A DNA stretch of 64,000 nt from Fibrobacter sp. UWB5 (GCF_002210295.1 NZ_MWQH01000001.1:186001-250000); one strand, 5' to 3'; shown: positions 1 through 8,943, counted from the stretch's first letter. Notes: generated from the letters alone by a model not told the origin. Numbers and translations are program-made.

Positions 1-786
1 TCGAAGCTTGCCAAGGAATTCGACGTGCCGTTCCTTGTGGACAACACTCTTGCAACGCCGTTCTTGGTGAAGCCCTTGAAGCATGGGGCGAATGTCGTCA
101 TTCATTCTGCAACCAAGTACATTGACGGTCATGCCATCGCCTTGGGCGGTGTCGTGATTGACGGCGGCAATTACAACTGGAATAACGGAAAGTTCCCGGA
201 TCTTGTCAATCCCGATGCGCAGTACGCAAACACTTCTTACACTGAAAAATTCGGCCGCGCTGCCTACATTGTCAAGGCCCGCGCCCAATTTTTGCGCGAT
301 TTCGGTGCAGCCCAGAGCCCCTTCAACGCATTCCTTTTGAACTTGGGTCTTGAAACGCTCCATTTGCGTATGCCGCAACACAGTTCTAACGCCTTGGCCT
401 TGGCGGAATACCTCTCCAAGCATCCGGCGGTAAACTGGGTCAACTATCCGGCGCTCAAATCTAGCCCGAACAGCAAGCGCATTCGCAAGTATTTCGATTA
501 CCAGGGCGGAAGCGGCGTGCTGACCTTTGGCCTCAAGGGAGGCAAGGCTGCCATTCGCTCGTTCGTGAAGGCTTTGAAAGTCGCTGCCTTGGTGGTGCAT
601 GTGGGTGATGCCCGCACAAGCGTGCTGCACCCGGCAACGAGTACGCATTCTCAGCTTTCGCCGAAGGATAGGCTTGCTGCAGGAATTCCTGACGACATGA
701 TTCGCGTGTCCGTCGGTATCGAAGATCCGCGCGACATTATCGCCGATTTTGAACAGGCCATTAAGGCGAGTACAACAAAACATTAA
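1..786 (+). CDS. metY: O-acetylhomoserine sulfhydrylase, C-terminal part (cut by window start)
   Basis: The reading frame is open from base 1, so only the last 261 residues of a family of about 430 are present. This PLP enzyme makes homocysteine from O-acetylhomoserine and sulfide, or methionine directly when methanethiol is the thiol. The PLP-lysine motif SATKYIDGH is visible, as are the MetY-type stretches DNTLATPFL and GAAQSPFNAFLL..GLETL. These favour MetY over cystathionine gamma-synthase or MetC. The following gene is a sulfonate-type substrate-binding lipoprotein and metK lies close by, so the context is sulfur and methionine metabolism. Direct use of methanethiol would fit the nitrogenase-like reductase near 32-37 kb, but that link is inference. 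Confidence 0.9.
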   Translation, partial: SKLAKEFDVPFLVDNTLATPFLVKPLKHGANVVIHSATKYIDGHAIALGGVVIDGGNYNWNNGKFPDLVNPDAQYANTSYTEKFGRAAYIVKARAQFLRDFGAAQSPFNAFLLNLGLETLHLRMPQHSSNALALAEYLSKHPAVNWVNYPALKSSPNSKRIRKYFDYQGGSGVLTFGLKGGKAAIRSFVKALKVAALVVHVGDARTSVLHPATSTHSQLSPKDRLAAGIPDDMIRVSVGIEDPRDIIADFEQAIKASTTKH

Positions 787-798
787 ACATCCTCATCG

Positions 799-825
799 TG
801 TCATCCTGAACGCAGTGAAGGATCT
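799..825. repeat. Dispersed imperfect palindrome (tcatcctgaacgcagtgaagg type)
   Basis: Short intergenic element between metY and the next gene. The sequence tgtcatcctgaacgcagtga and its continuation to 825 is a form widely seen in gut-bacterial genomes. Related elements occur inside hsdS (20633-20717) and at the hsdM 3' end (20866-20891). Function unknown. Confidence 0.6.
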
Positions 826-853
826 AAAAAAAATTAATCATAGGAGATTTTAA

Positions 854-1882
854 ATGAAATTCATTCAAACATTACTATCGTTCGCAGCCATTTTCACTTT
901 GGGCTTTGCACTCATCGCCTGCGAAGAAGAAAAATCCGAGAAGGCTGCCGCTACCAATGAACCCGCTTTTAAATACGGTTCTGTCGAAATTCCCGTTTCC
1001 GATGGAACCCTTTGCATTGCGCCGTTCTTTGTCGCCAAAGAAAAAGGCTTCTTCGCCAAGGAAGGTGTCGATGTGAAATTCGTGTCGGCGAATGCGGAAA
1101 CCCGCAAAATCGGCCTCAACAACGGAACCTATCCGATTACGAACTCCGACTTCGCCTTTTTCCAGTCCGTCGAAAATGGCGTGAACATCAAGGTGGTCGA
1201 AGGATTCCACGTCGGATGCATTCATTTGCTCGTCAAGAAGGGTTCGCCGATTCGTAGCGCTCAAGATTTAAAGGGCAAAAAGATTGCCGTGAACGCCATT
1301 GGCGCTACACCCCACCAAGCTGCGACTCTTTGGCTTGAAGCAAACGGCGTTTCTGCTATAAACGATGTTCAATTCTTACCCTATGCCGATGGCAACTTGG
1401 CGCTCGAAGCCTTGGAACGCGGACAGGTCGAAGCGGTTTCACTTTGGGACCCGCTGGGAAGCCTTGCCGCTGTTGACGGCCGCGCCGACGTACTGATGGA
1501 TTTGGCGACTGACCCTGTTTTTGCAGGCCGCTATTGCTGCTTCTATTATGTTTCGGGCATCCTTCTGGAAAAGGAACCAGAAAAGATCAAGGCTCTCCTC
1601 CGCGCTCTCGAACAGGCGCACACCTGGATCAGCGAACACCCGGAAGAAACCGTGGAACTCATGCAGGCAGGCAAGCACTCCGCTATCGAAGACAAGGAAT
1701 TCGCAACCGCACTCATCAAGTCGTATGAATACCAGTCCCCTGAACAAAAGGCAAAGAGTGGCCGCAACCTGAAAGCCGACTTGCACTACTTTGCAGACCT
1801 GCTGCATAAAGTCGGATACCTGCAGCTGAATGCCGACGAATTCACCGAAAAAATCTACCGCGAAGTCGACTGGAATAAGTAA
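854..1882 (+). CDS. ABC transporter substrate-binding lipoprotein, NMT1/SsuA/TauA-like
   Basis: A 342-residue periplasmic lipoprotein. The N-terminus is a hydrophobic signal ending in the lipobox LIAC with Cys23, followed by an acidic/lysine linker. The body has the NMT1/SsuA layout: an APFFVAKEKGFFAKEGVDV segment near 55-75, then DLKGKKIAV and SLWDPLG. This family feeds importers for nitrate, sulfonates, taurine or thiamine precursors. A start preceded by taggagat fits well. No permease or ATPase gene is adjacent and a strong terminator follows, so it is an orphan that may use the ABC proteins at 27.6-29.2 kb or others outside the window. The neighbours metY and metK suggest a sulfur compound, but the ligand cannot be read from sequence. 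Confidence 0.85.
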   Translation: MKFIQTLLSFAAIFTLGFALIACEEEKSEKAAATNEPAFKYGSVEIPVSDGTLCIAPFFVAKEKGFFAKEGVDVKFVSANAETRKIGLNNGTYPITNSDFAFFQSVENGVNIKVVEGFHVGCIHLLVKKGSPIRSAQDLKGKKIAVNAIGATPHQAATLWLEANGVSAINDVQFLPYADGNLALEALERGQVEAVSLWDPLGSLAAVDGRADVLMDLATDPVFAGRYCCFYYVSGILLEKEPEKIKALLRALEQAHTWISEHPEETVELMQAGKHSAIEDKEFATALIKSYEYQSPEQKAKSGRNLKADLHYFADLLHKVGYLQLNADEFTEKIYREVDWNK

Positions 1883-1928
1883 TAATTTGTACTCCTAAAT
1901 TCCTGTGCACTACTCTCCGCGCAGGGAC

Positions 1929-1962
1929 CCCTCGGCAACACATGTTGCCGAGGGTGTTTTTT
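1929..1962 (+). terminator. Rho-independent terminator after the substrate-binding protein gene
   Basis: A GC-rich inverted repeat, ccctcggcaaca / tgttgccgaggg, is followed by gtgtttttta. Confidence 0.85.
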
Positions 1963-1994
1963 ATGTATGGGGCGTAGGTGTGTGGGCCATAATA

Positions 1995-2029
1995 AAAAGG
2001 CTCGTCGTTTGACGAGCCTTAATTTTTTT
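1995..2029. terminator. Bidirectional terminator, downstream end of metK
   Basis: The stem is aaggctcgtc / gacgagcctt with loop gttt. There is a T-run on the plus strand (attttttta) and, read from the minus strand, tttttatta after the stem. It serves metK on the minus strand and backs up the upstream terminator. Confidence 0.85.
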
Positions 2030-2045
2030 ACTAGAGAGAGTTCGC

Positions 2046-3236
2046 TTATGCTTTGGCGAGTTTCTTCAAAGTTGCAGCCTTGTCCGTCTTTTCCCAAGTG
2101 AAGCGAGCGCCGGTGCGACCGAAGTGGCCAAGCGCTGCAGTTGCCTGGTAGCCGGGCTTCTTCAAGTCAAGCATTTTCACGATGCCGGCCGGAGAAAGGT
2201 CGAAGGTCTTCTTCACGATTTCTTCAATCTTGCGGTCATCAATCTTGCCAGTCTTGAACGTATTCACCAGCACTGACACCGGCTTGGAGTAACCGATGGC
2301 GTAAGCGAGCTGAACTTCGCAACGGTCTGCAAGGCCTGCGGCGACAATATTCTTTGCTACATAGCGTGCGGCGTAAGCAGCGCTGCGGTCAACCTTGCTC
2401 GGGTCCTTGCCACTGAATGCACCACCACCGTGACGGCCCATGCCGCCGTAGGTGTCCACGATAATCTTACGACCGGTCAGGCCGCAGTCACCGTGCGGGC
2501 CACCAATCACGAACTTGCCCGTCGGATTGATGAGGAAGCGAGTTTTCTTGTCCAAAAGCTTTGCCGGAATCACCTTCTTGATAAGCTTTTCGATGATTTC
2601 CTTTTCGATGGTAGAATGCTTGAGTTCCTTGCCGTTCACGAATTCGTCGTGCTGGGTGCTGACCACCACGGTATCGACGCGCACGGGCTTATCGTTTTCG
2701 TCGTATTCGACAGTCACCTGAGATTTTGCGTCGGGGCGGAGCCATTTGATTTTGCCGGATTCGCGGAGGTTCTGGATTTCTTCCATGAGCTTGTGAGCAA
2801 GGCTAATCGGAAGCGGCATCAGTTCCTTGGTTTCGTTCACGGCATAACCGAACATCATGCCCTGATCTCCTGCGCCCTGCTTGTCATCTTCCTTGCCTTC
2901 GGCGGCCTTGGCGTCAACACCCTGAGCGATATCGGGAGACTGCTTGTCCACTGCAACGAGTACGGAGCAACCCTTGTAATCAAAAGCGAGTTCCGGGTTC
3001 ACATAACCGATGCTCTTAATAGTCTTGCGTGCGATCTGCTGGTAGTCAATTACGGCCTTGGTGGTAATTTCGCCAGAGATAACGACCAGACCGGTGTTGG
3101 CAAGTGTTTCGCAAGCCACACGGCTGTTCGGGTCTTGGGCGAGGCAGGCGTCGAGAATTGCATCCGAGATCTGGTCGCAAACTTTGTCGGGGTGTCCCTT
3201 GGACACGGATTCAGAAGTAAAGAGATAATGTGCCAT
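2046..3236 (-). CDS. metK: S-adenosylmethionine synthetase
   Basis: A 396-residue enzyme of normal family length that makes S-adenosylmethionine from methionine and ATP. Visible signatures are the N-terminal [17 protein letters not shown] segment, the [12 protein letters not shown] hexapeptide region and the [21 protein letters not shown] stretch typical of MetK. Its own terminator lies at 1995-2029 and a promoter-like TTGACA-N17-TAGATT is found upstream at 3361-3333. The gene stands alone on the minus strand between two plus-strand sulfur-related units. No SAM riboswitch fold was recognised in its leader. Confidence 0.97.
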   Translation of the reverse strand: MAHYLFTSESVSKGHPDKVCDQISDAILDACLAQDPNSRVACETLANTGLVVISGEITTKAVIDYQQIARKTIKSIGYVNPELAFDYKGCSVLVAVDKQSPDIAQGVDAKAAEGKEDDKQGAGDQGMMFGYAVNETKELMPLPISLAHKLMEEIQNLRESGKIKWLRPDAKSQVTVEYDENDKPVRVDTVVVSTQHDEFVNGKELKHSTIEKEIIEKLIKKVIPAKLLDKKTRFLINPTGKFVIGGPHGDCGLTGRKIIVDTYGGMGRHGGGAFSGKDPSKVDRSAAYAARYVAKNIVAAGLADRCEVQLAYAIGYSKPVSVLVNTFKTGKIDDRKIEEIVKKTFDLSPAGIVKMLDLKKPGYQATAALGHFGRTGARFTWEKTDKAATLKKLAKA

Positions 3237-3332
3237 TGTATAAGGCTCCTTTTGTTAACAGCACCGAAAAGAACGTCGCATTTTTGAGCATTCCCAAGCG
3301 CTGAAAAAACGTGGTTTGAATTTCTATGCATA

Positions 3333-3361
3333 AATCTACATAAATGCATAAACTTTGTCAA
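3333..3361 (-). promoter_or_regulatory. Candidate metK promoter
   Basis: On the minus strand TTGACA (3361-3356), a 17-base spacer and TAGATT (3338-3333) form a near-consensus sigma-70 promoter about 100 bases upstream of metK. The short word tttatgcat occurs twice across the -10 region, which could be an operator. Confidence 0.5.
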
Positions 3362-3392
3362 GGAAAAACGGGCTTTTTACTTATACAAAAAA

Positions 3393-3439
3393 TTGATAGC
3401 AAGCGCTAGAAATTTTGTATTGGACGCGGCTATAGTCCA
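3393..3439 (+). promoter_or_regulatory. Candidate promoter and dyad upstream of the methyltransferase/cupin operon
   Basis: TTGATA (3393-3398) with 17-base spacing to TGTATT (3416-3421) resembles a sigma-70 promoter. It runs into the inverted repeat TGGAC-N9-GTCCA (3421-3439). The RBS gagg precedes the ATG at 3480. The rest of the 243-base gap shows nothing else. Confidence 0.35.
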
Positions 3440-3479
3440 CATCTATATTTGCACTCAAAAAAAGTGAGGCAACCTATAA

Positions 3480-4439
3480 ATGAGTATTTTAGTTGATGTT
3501 AAAAAGTATCTGGCTTTAGAAGAAGCACCGAAACATGTTCAAGATTATCTTTCCGTGGCTGTAACGGATCACGCCTATTTGCCAAAGACCGAAGATATTA
3601 CTAGCGATTGGGTGGCCTACATCGCGGCACCTGCATTCAAGCTGATCCGCGAGAACCTGCGGCACGATGTGGAAGCGTTCGCTTCAATCGGAACGGGTTC
3701 CGGCATCGATGTCTTGACGGGCGTTGAACTCTTGGGCGCAAAACGCGTGGGCTTTACCGATTTGCAGAAAAGTGTGGTAGATGCCGCCGCCAAAAATATC
3801 AAGAAAAATTTGAAGAATGCAGATTCAATTGAATTGGAATTCGGTGCAGGCGACCTTCTACAACCTCTTGAAAATGGCAAGCGCCGTTACGACGTGATTT
3901 ACGAGAACCTGCCCAATGTTCCGTTAACCGATAACACCAAGATTGAAGACAAACGAAACAGCGGCCATTACCTGGAAAAGCGCGTCGAAGTGATTCCGGA
4001 ATTCGTGCATGAGCAAATGCTGGATTTGCATTATCTGGCGCTTAAGCAGGCCCGCGATTACTTGGCCGACAAGGGTGCCGTCTATTCTACACTCGGTGGC
4101 CGCGTGCCGCTCAGTGCGTTTATCAAGCTTGGCGAATTGGCGGGCCTTTCTTCTGAAATCTTCACGTATTCCTGGAAGGTGCAGGCGGAACCTGAAGACG
4201 TGATTTCGGGCTATGCCGCACAAGAAAAGGCGGGGCTCGGGCCGTTCCGATTCTACCGCGCAAGCGACTTGCAAAAAGCATTCGCCAACATCTCGGTGAA
4301 GGAATCCGGCAAGAACGCTTTCGAAATCGAGAAGTCGCTGGAATCTTCGAAGCTTACTGCTAAAGAAGCTTACGAAGCATTCCTAAAGGGCGAAGTGATC
4401 GGCCATACGGTCGCCGTACTGAAATCAAGCGTGAAGTAA
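3480..4439 (+). CDS. Class I SAM-dependent methyltransferase, substrate unknown
   Basis: A 319-residue protein with a Rossmann methyltransferase core. The glycine-rich SAM loop ASIGTGSGIDVLTG lies near residues 67-80, an acidic/aromatic segment GFTDLQ follows, and YDVIYENLPNVPL sits at the position of the catalytic (N/D)PP(Y/F)-like motif, here ENLPNVP. The region between glycine loop and motif IV looks distantly like PrmA or HemK-type enzymes, but the C-terminal 130 residues are not familiar. It starts 15 bases upstream of the DMSP-lyase-like cupin gene and is very probably co-transcribed with it and the ThiF-like gene. The neighbouring metK could supply the cofactor, though this is inference. 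A small-molecule S- or O-methyltransferase is as likely as a protein methyltransferase. Confidence 0.7.
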   Translation: MSILVDVKKYLALEEAPKHVQDYLSVAVTDHAYLPKTEDITSDWVAYIAAPAFKLIRENLRHDVEAFASIGTGSGIDVLTGVELLGAKRVGFTDLQKSVVDAAAKNIKKNLKNADSIELEFGAGDLLQPLENGKRRYDVIYENLPNVPLTDNTKIEDKRNSGHYLEKRVEVIPEFVHEQMLDLHYLALKQARDYLADKGAVYSTLGGRVPLSAFIKLGELAGLSSEIFTYSWKVQAEPEDVISGYAAQEKAGLGPFRFYRASDLQKAFANISVKESGKNAFEIEKSLESSKLTAKEAYEAFLKGEVIGHTVAVLKSSVK

Positions 4440-4454
4440 AACGAGTGTATTTTG

Positions 4455-5057
4455 ATGCAAGATTTTATTGCCCGTTTAATTGAAGAATCGAAGCGATTTC
4501 TGAATGAACGTGCCCAAATTGACGATGATATCGGTCAAGAGGCGGCCAAGTTTGTAGCACGTGAAATTCCTGCCCCGAGCGGGACTTTTGAAAAAAGCGA
4601 TTCTCCGCTGATTCGCTGGATTGAAGATTCCGCAAAACACGGAAGTTCAGAGACTGCAAATTTGCTGAAAGCGCTAAAGCCCGCACTCCCTTTTTTGCCG
4701 TGGAAATATAATTACGAACCTCGCGCCGATATGCCTGATTTAGGAAACCGTATGGGATGGGGAGAAATCCTCGGGCCCGAAGCGCCGTATCACGACGAAC
4801 ATTTTTGTTTCGGATTTACGCTTCTCGGAAAGAATACCTTGTATCCGGCGCATTACCACCCTGCCACGGAACTTTATGTGGTGCTTTCGGGCCTTGCCGT
4901 TTGGACATTAGACGGCGTTTCAAAAGTCCGCGGTCCCGGAGAATTTATTCTGCACCCATCGAACCACGTCCATTCAATGCAAACAAGGGATGAGCCTCTA
5001 CTCGCACTTTACACATGGAGCGGCGAAGATGTCGTGACGCTCTCGAAGTACGTGTAA
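4455..5057 (+). CDS. Cupin related to DMSP lyases (DddL/DddQ/DddW type)
   Basis: A 200-residue cupin. The metal site is easy to read: YPAHYHPATELYVVLSG gives His133, His135 and Glu139 in the HxHx3Ex6G pattern, and the second motif GEFILHPSNHVH supplies His173. Tyr130 and Tyr141 flank the site, as in DMSP lyases that split dimethylsulfoniopropionate into dimethyl sulfide and acrylate. Family length (about 200) and C-terminal cupin position also fit. I take ATG at 4455 rather than the in-frame TTG just before it. It lies between a methyltransferase and a ThiF-like gene, near metK and metY. The substrate is inferred from family; another sulfonium or small acid is possible. A DMSP lyase in a gut-type anaerobe would be unusual. 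Confidence 0.7.
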   Translation: MQDFIARLIEESKRFLNERAQIDDDIGQEAAKFVAREIPAPSGTFEKSDSPLIRWIEDSAKHGSSETANLLKALKPALPFLPWKYNYEPRADMPDLGNRMGWGEILGPEAPYHDEHFCFGFTLLGKNTLYPAHYHPATELYVVLSGLAVWTLDGVSKVRGPGEFILHPSNHVHSMQTRDEPLLALYTWSGEDVVTLSKYV

Positions 5058-5082
5058 TTGAGGTTGAAAATTCAATAGAAAA

Positions 5083-5892
5083 ATGGCTCTTACCAACGAA
5101 CAACTGGAACGGTATTCGCGCCACATTATTCTTAAAGATGTCGGCGTAAAAGGCCAAAAGAAGCTCTTGAACGCGAAGGTACTCGTCATTGGTGCGGGTG
5201 GCCTTGGCGCTCCAGTGGCCATGTACCTTGCCGCCGCCGGTGTGGGCACGATCGGCATTGCCGATGCCGATGTGGTTGACCTTTCAAATTTACAACGTCA
5301 GATAATACACGCCACGCAAGATGTGGGTAAGCCCAAGGTGCAATCCGCGAAAGAAACCATGGAAGCGATGAATCCTGACGTGAATGTAATCGCTTACCAT
5401 ACTTTCGTAACGAGCGAAAACATTCTCGACCTCGTCAAGGATTACGATTTTATCGTTGACGGCACCGACAATTTTCCGACGAAATTCTTGATTAATGATG
5501 CGTGCGTCATGGCGAAGAAACCTTTTTCGCATGCGGGTATTGTCGGATTTCAGGGGCAGCTGATGACATACGTACCGGAGCAAGGGCCTTGCTATCGCTG
5601 CATTTTCGAAGAACCGCCCCCGAAAGGTTCTGTGCCGACTTGCAAAGAGGCAGGCGTGATTGGGGCAATCGCAGGCGTAATCGGAAGTTTGCAGGCGATG
5701 GAAGCAATTAAGTATATTCTTGGCGTAGGCAATTTATTGACAGGCTACCTGCTTACCTACAACGCACTCACGGCGGAATTTCGCAAGGTGAAGCTCCCGA
5801 GTCATAACGACGACTGCGCCGTTTGCGGAACACACCCGACCATTACGCAGCTCGTTGACTACGAACAGGCTGCTTGTGATTTGAAACATTAA
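5083..5892 (+). CDS. ThiF/MoeB/HesA-family adenylyltransferase (E1-like)
   Basis: A 269-residue protein that adenylates the C-terminal glycine of a ubiquitin-like sulfur carrier such as ThiS or MoaD. The sequence shows the ATP loop GAGGLG at 37-42, the SNLQRQIIH segment near 70-78, DGTDNFPTKFLIND around 128-141, two zinc CxxC pairs (CYRC and CAVC), and the putative catalytic cysteine in SVPTCKEAG. There is no C-terminal rhodanese domain. It begins 25 bases after the cupin gene and ends five bases from the convergent regulator gene. The partner sulfur carrier is not in the window. MoeB versus ThiF cannot be settled from sequence alone. Confidence 0.88.
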   Translation: MALTNEQLERYSRHIILKDVGVKGQKKLLNAKVLVIGAGGLGAPVAMYLAAAGVGTIGIADADVVDLSNLQRQIIHATQDVGKPKVQSAKETMEAMNPDVNVIAYHTFVTSENILDLVKDYDFIVDGTDNFPTKFLINDACVMAKKPFSHAGIVGFQGQLMTYVPEQGPCYRCIFEEPPPKGSVPTCKEAGVIGAIAGVIGSLQAMEAIKYILGVGNLLTGYLLTYNALTAEFRKVKLPSHNDDCAVCGTHPTITQLVDYEQAACDLKH

Positions 5893-5897
5893 GCTTT

Positions 5898-7322
5898 TTA
5901 GTTGCACAGGCTCGCGAGTATCTGCACTGCCTTTTGCATGCCCGCTTTATCTACCGACGAGTAGTTCACGACAAACTTGTGCTGCGATGGCTTTGCCTCA
6001 AAATAATACTCCGAAAGGGCGCGGATGTTTACCCCGCGGAATCGGGCACGGTTGCGGAATTCAATATCGGAACATTTCGTGTCCACTTCCAAGATAAAGT
6101 GGAGTCCGGCATCTTCTTCGTAAATTCGGGCGACGTTCGAAATTTTGCTCTTGCGGATAGCCGACAGGAGCATATCGCGCTTGGCACGGTACAGGTTGCG
6201 CATGCGGTTGATGTGCGTCTCGTAGTAACCGAGATCGATGAATTTTGCCATCACATACTGGTCCAGATTCGAAACCGTACACGAATAGAACGAAAGCTTA
6301 TTATGGAATTTCTCGGCAAGGTGCGGCGGGAGCACCATATAACTGAGGCGAATCGCAGAAGTCATCGTCTTGGAAAAGGTGTTCAGGTAAATCACCTTCT
6401 CGGTGACATCGATGTTCTGTAATGCGGGGATGGGTTTTCCGGTCATGCGGAATTCGCTGTCATAGTCATCTTCGACGATGTAGCGATTTGGGGATTCGGC
6501 AGCCCAACTGAGCAGGCGATAGCGTTCGCCGACAGGCATCACCATCCCGGTCGGAAAATGGTGCGCTGGCGAAATATGCACGACATCGACGTCTGATTTC
6601 TTGACAGAATCTACGAAGCTTTCCGCCGCAATGGGAATGTGACTCACCTTGACGCCGTATTGGCTATACAGTTTTGATATTTTGCCCCAGCCAGGGTCTT
6701 CTACGCCATAGCACTTGTCGAATCCGAGCAATTGTACTAGCAAGCCATAAAGGTAATCAGTTCCGGCGCCAATGACAATCTGTTCGGGCGATACCTGGAT
6801 ATTTCTGAATTCGCGGAGCATGCGGACAATGGATCGGCGAAGTTCTAGCGAGCCCATTCCCGGAGAAACTTGCAGCAAATCATTTTGCCTTTCGCAAAGG
6901 ACCTCGCGAGTGATTTTTGCCCAAGTGGTAAAGGGGAACGCCTCGATATCGGAACCGTTACTTGCAAAGTCGGCAATGTATTTCGGGTTGATATGTTCTG
7001 ACTCGTCGGTGAGTTCTGCGCGGAGCCTGCGGGTACGCGGCATCTTGCGTTTGCGTTGAGCACAAGGTTCCGCCGTTGCGTTGATGTCTGCGACAAAGAA
7101 ACCTTTTTTAGGGAGCGAGTAGATATAGCCTTCGGCCAAGAGCTGTGCGTAAGCATTTTCAACTGTCACGACGCTAATGCCGAGATTCTGCGCGAGGTTG
7201 CGTTTGGAAGGGAGTTGTTCTTCGGCAAGGACGTTTCCGCTTACGATATCTTTTTTGATGCATTGGTAAAGGTAATGGTAGAGGCTGTTTGCTCCCGCTT
7301 TGGACATATCGTAAGTGAACAT
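5898..7322 (-). CDS. pdxR: MocR/PdxR-type GntR regulator with aminotransferase-like domain
   Basis: A 474-residue regulator. Residues 1-75 form a GntR winged helix (LPSKRNLAQNLGISVVTVENAYAQL), followed by a fold-type I aminotransferase-like domain with PLP-lysine motif FSKTM. I place the start at 7322 because aaggtcag sits correctly upstream; an in-frame ATG 15 bases downstream lacks an RBS. It is transcribed divergently from pdxS with 140 bases between, the standard arrangement for PdxR, which senses pyridoxal phosphate and controls pdxST. Two direct repeats and one inverted half-site lie in the intergenic region, the first touching its own RBS, so autoregulation is likely. Confidence 0.9.
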   Translation of the reverse strand: MFTYDMSKAGANSLYHYLYQCIKKDIVSGNVLAEEQLPSKRNLAQNLGISVVTVENAYAQLLAEGYIYSLPKKGFFVADINATAEPCAQRKRKMPRTRRLRAELTDESEHINPKYIADFASNGSDIEAFPFTTWAKITREVLCERQNDLLQVSPGMGSLELRRSIVRMLREFRNIQVSPEQIVIGAGTDYLYGLLVQLLGFDKCYGVEDPGWGKISKLYSQYGVKVSHIPIAAESFVDSVKKSDVDVVHISPAHHFPTGMVMPVGERYRLLSWAAESPNRYIVEDDYDSEFRMTGKPIPALQNIDVTEKVIYLNTFSKTMTSAIRLSYMVLPPHLAEKFHNKLSFYSCTVSNLDQYVMAKFIDLGYYETHINRMRNLYRAKRDMLLSAIRKSKISNVARIYEEDAGLHFILEVDTKCSDIEFRNRARFRGVNIRALSEYYFEAKPSQHKFVVNYSSVDKAGMQKAVQILASLCN

Positions 7323-7324
7323 GA

Positions 7325-7404
7325 AACTGACCTTATTAGTATTGCTAATCTGATATTTAACTGACCTTATAAAAATAGTAAAAAACTGAATATTGTGCAG
7401 GTCA
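7325..7404. promoter_or_regulatory. Candidate PdxR operator: two direct repeats plus an inverted half-site
   Basis: The 12-mer aactgaccttat occurs at 7325-7336 and again at 7359-7370, 34 bases apart. The inverted core aggtca occurs at 7399-7404. The array fills the space between pdxR and pdxS. Regulators of this family are known to bind repeats in this position, but the binding itself is inferred. Confidence 0.7.
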
Positions 7405-7462
7405 AGCGAATGTTTTAAATTACAGCCTGAAATTAAACCATTCCACAACCAAGGAGATTTAC

Positions 7463-8341
7463 ATGTCTGACCAGAATCGTTACGAACTCAACAAGAACCT
7501 AGCCCAGATGCTCAAGGGTGGCGTCATTATGGATGTGACGACCCCTGAACAGGCCAAAATCGCCGAAGCCGCAGGTGCCGCCGCCGTGATGGCCCTGGAA
7601 CGCATCCCCGCCGACATCCGCGCGGCAGGCGGTGTATCGCGCATGAGCGACCCCAAGATGATCAAAGGCATTCAGGATGCCGTCTCAATCCCGGTCATGG
7701 CCAAATGCCGTATCGGTCATTTTGCCGAAGCGCAAATTTTGCAGGCCATTGAGATCGACTACATCGACGAAAGCGAAGTGCTTTCTCCTGCCGACGACAT
7801 TTTCCACATCAATAAGCGAGAATTTGATGTGCCGTTCGTTTGCGGCGCGAAGGACTTGGGCGAAGCGCTGCGCCGTATCGAAGAAGGCGCATCGATGATC
7901 CGTACCAAGGGCGAGCCGGGTACGGGCGACATCGTCCAGGCCGTACGACACATGCGCCTGATGAACCAGGAAATCGCCCGCATCTCGAGTATGCGCGAAG
8001 ACGAACTCTTCAATCGCGCCAAAGAACTTCAGGTGTCGTACGACCTGGTGCGCTTCGTTCACGACAACAAGAAACTCCCCGTGGTGAACTTCGCTGCCGG
8101 TGGTGTTGCCACCCCCGCCGATGCCGCCCTCATGATGCAACTCGGTGCCGAAGGCGTTTTCGTAGGCTCCGGAATCTTCAAGTCGGGCAACCCCGCCAAG
8201 CGTGCCGCAGCCATTGTGCAGGCAGTTACCAATTACACCGATGCAAAGCTCATCGCCAAACTTTCTGAAGACTTGGGTGAAGCCATGGTCGGCATCAACG
8301 AACAGGAAATCGCGCTGCTGATGGCCGAAAGGGGAAAGTAA
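7463..8341 (+). CDS. pdxS: Pyridoxal 5'-phosphate synthase subunit PdxS
   Basis: A 292-residue (beta/alpha)8 enzyme that condenses ribose 5-phosphate, glyceraldehyde 3-phosphate and ammonia into pyridoxal phosphate. Asp24 ([12 protein letters not shown]) and the Schiff-base Lys81 (VMAKCRIGH) are in place, with the TKGEPGTGD phosphate loop near 148-156. A strong RBS aaggag precedes the ATG. The stop overlaps the pdxT start as taatg, so the two subunits are translationally coupled. Confidence 0.98.
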   Translation: MSDQNRYELNKNLAQMLKGGVIMDVTTPEQAKIAEAAGAAAVMALERIPADIRAAGGVSRMSDPKMIKGIQDAVSIPVMAKCRIGHFAEAQILQAIEIDYIDESEVLSPADDIFHINKREFDVPFVCGAKDLGEALRRIEEGASMIRTKGEPGTGDIVQAVRHMRLMNQEIARISSMREDELFNRAKELQVSYDLVRFVHDNKKLPVVNFAAGGVATPADAALMMQLGAEGVFVGSGIFKSGNPAKRAAAIVQAVTNYTDAKLIAKLSEDLGEAMVGINEQEIALLMAERGK

Positions 8342-8943
8342 TGGGAATTAACAAACCGCAAATTGGCGTACTCGCGGTGCAGGGGGCGTTCATTGAACAT
8401 GAACGTATCCTCAAATCGCTGGGTGCCGAAGCATTTGAAATCAGGCAGTTGCGCGACCTTGACCGCCATTTGGACGGTCTTGTGCTCCCCGGTGGCGAAA
8501 GCACCGTGCAAGGAAAACTGCTCCACGACTTAGGGCTTTTCGAGCCTCTTCGTAAAAAGATTGTCGAAGGCCTGCCCGTACTCGCAACATGTGCCGGCGC
8601 AATCCTCCTTGCCGAAAAAATTGCAGGCGAAAACAAGGCGCATTTCGCGACACTCCCCGCGATTATCCGCCGCAATGCTTACGGAAGGCAGCTCGGCAGC
8701 TTCTTTACGGAAAACGAAGTCGCTCACATCGGAAAAGTGCCGCAGACCTTTATTCGCGCGCCCTTCTTTGAATCGGTCGGCGATGGCGTCGAAGTCCTTT
8801 CGCGTACGGCAAGTTCGAATACTGCAGATGCTCCCGAGCAAATCGTTGCAGTTCGCTACAAGAACCAAATTGCGCTTTCGTTCCATCCGGAACTCAATAG
8901 CGACACGAGCATCCACCGGTATTTCTTGAAGTTAGTGGGATGA
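8341..8943 (+). CDS. pdxT: Pyridoxal 5'-phosphate synthase glutaminase subunit PdxT
   Basis: A 200-residue class I glutamine amidotransferase that delivers ammonia to PdxS. The nucleophile is Cys84 in LATCAGAILLA. The glutamine-binding segment LPGGESTVQGK is at 49-59 and the C-terminal SFHPEL provides His and Glu of the triad. It overlaps pdxS by one base. Its last 12 bases overlap the convergent bioB gene. Confidence 0.97.
   Translation: MGINKPQIGVLAVQGAFIEHERILKSLGAEAFEIRQLRDLDRHLDGLVLPGGESTVQGKLLHDLGLFEPLRKKIVEGLPVLATCAGAILLAEKIAGENKAHFATLPAIIRRNAYGRQLGSFFTENEVAHIGKVPQTFIRAPFFESVGDGVEVLSRTASSNTADAPEQIVAVRYKNQIALSFHPELNSDTSIHRYFLKLVG

Noticed and set aside
2430-3287. A 285-codon plus-strand open frame opposite metK
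   Set aside because: Antisense shadow; metK is intact on the other strand with all signature motifs.
3237-3479. SAM riboswitch upstream of metK
   Set aside because: No SAM-I, SAM-II or SAM-IV-like conserved core or terminator pair could be traced in the leader; only a sigma-70 promoter and short repeats are visible.
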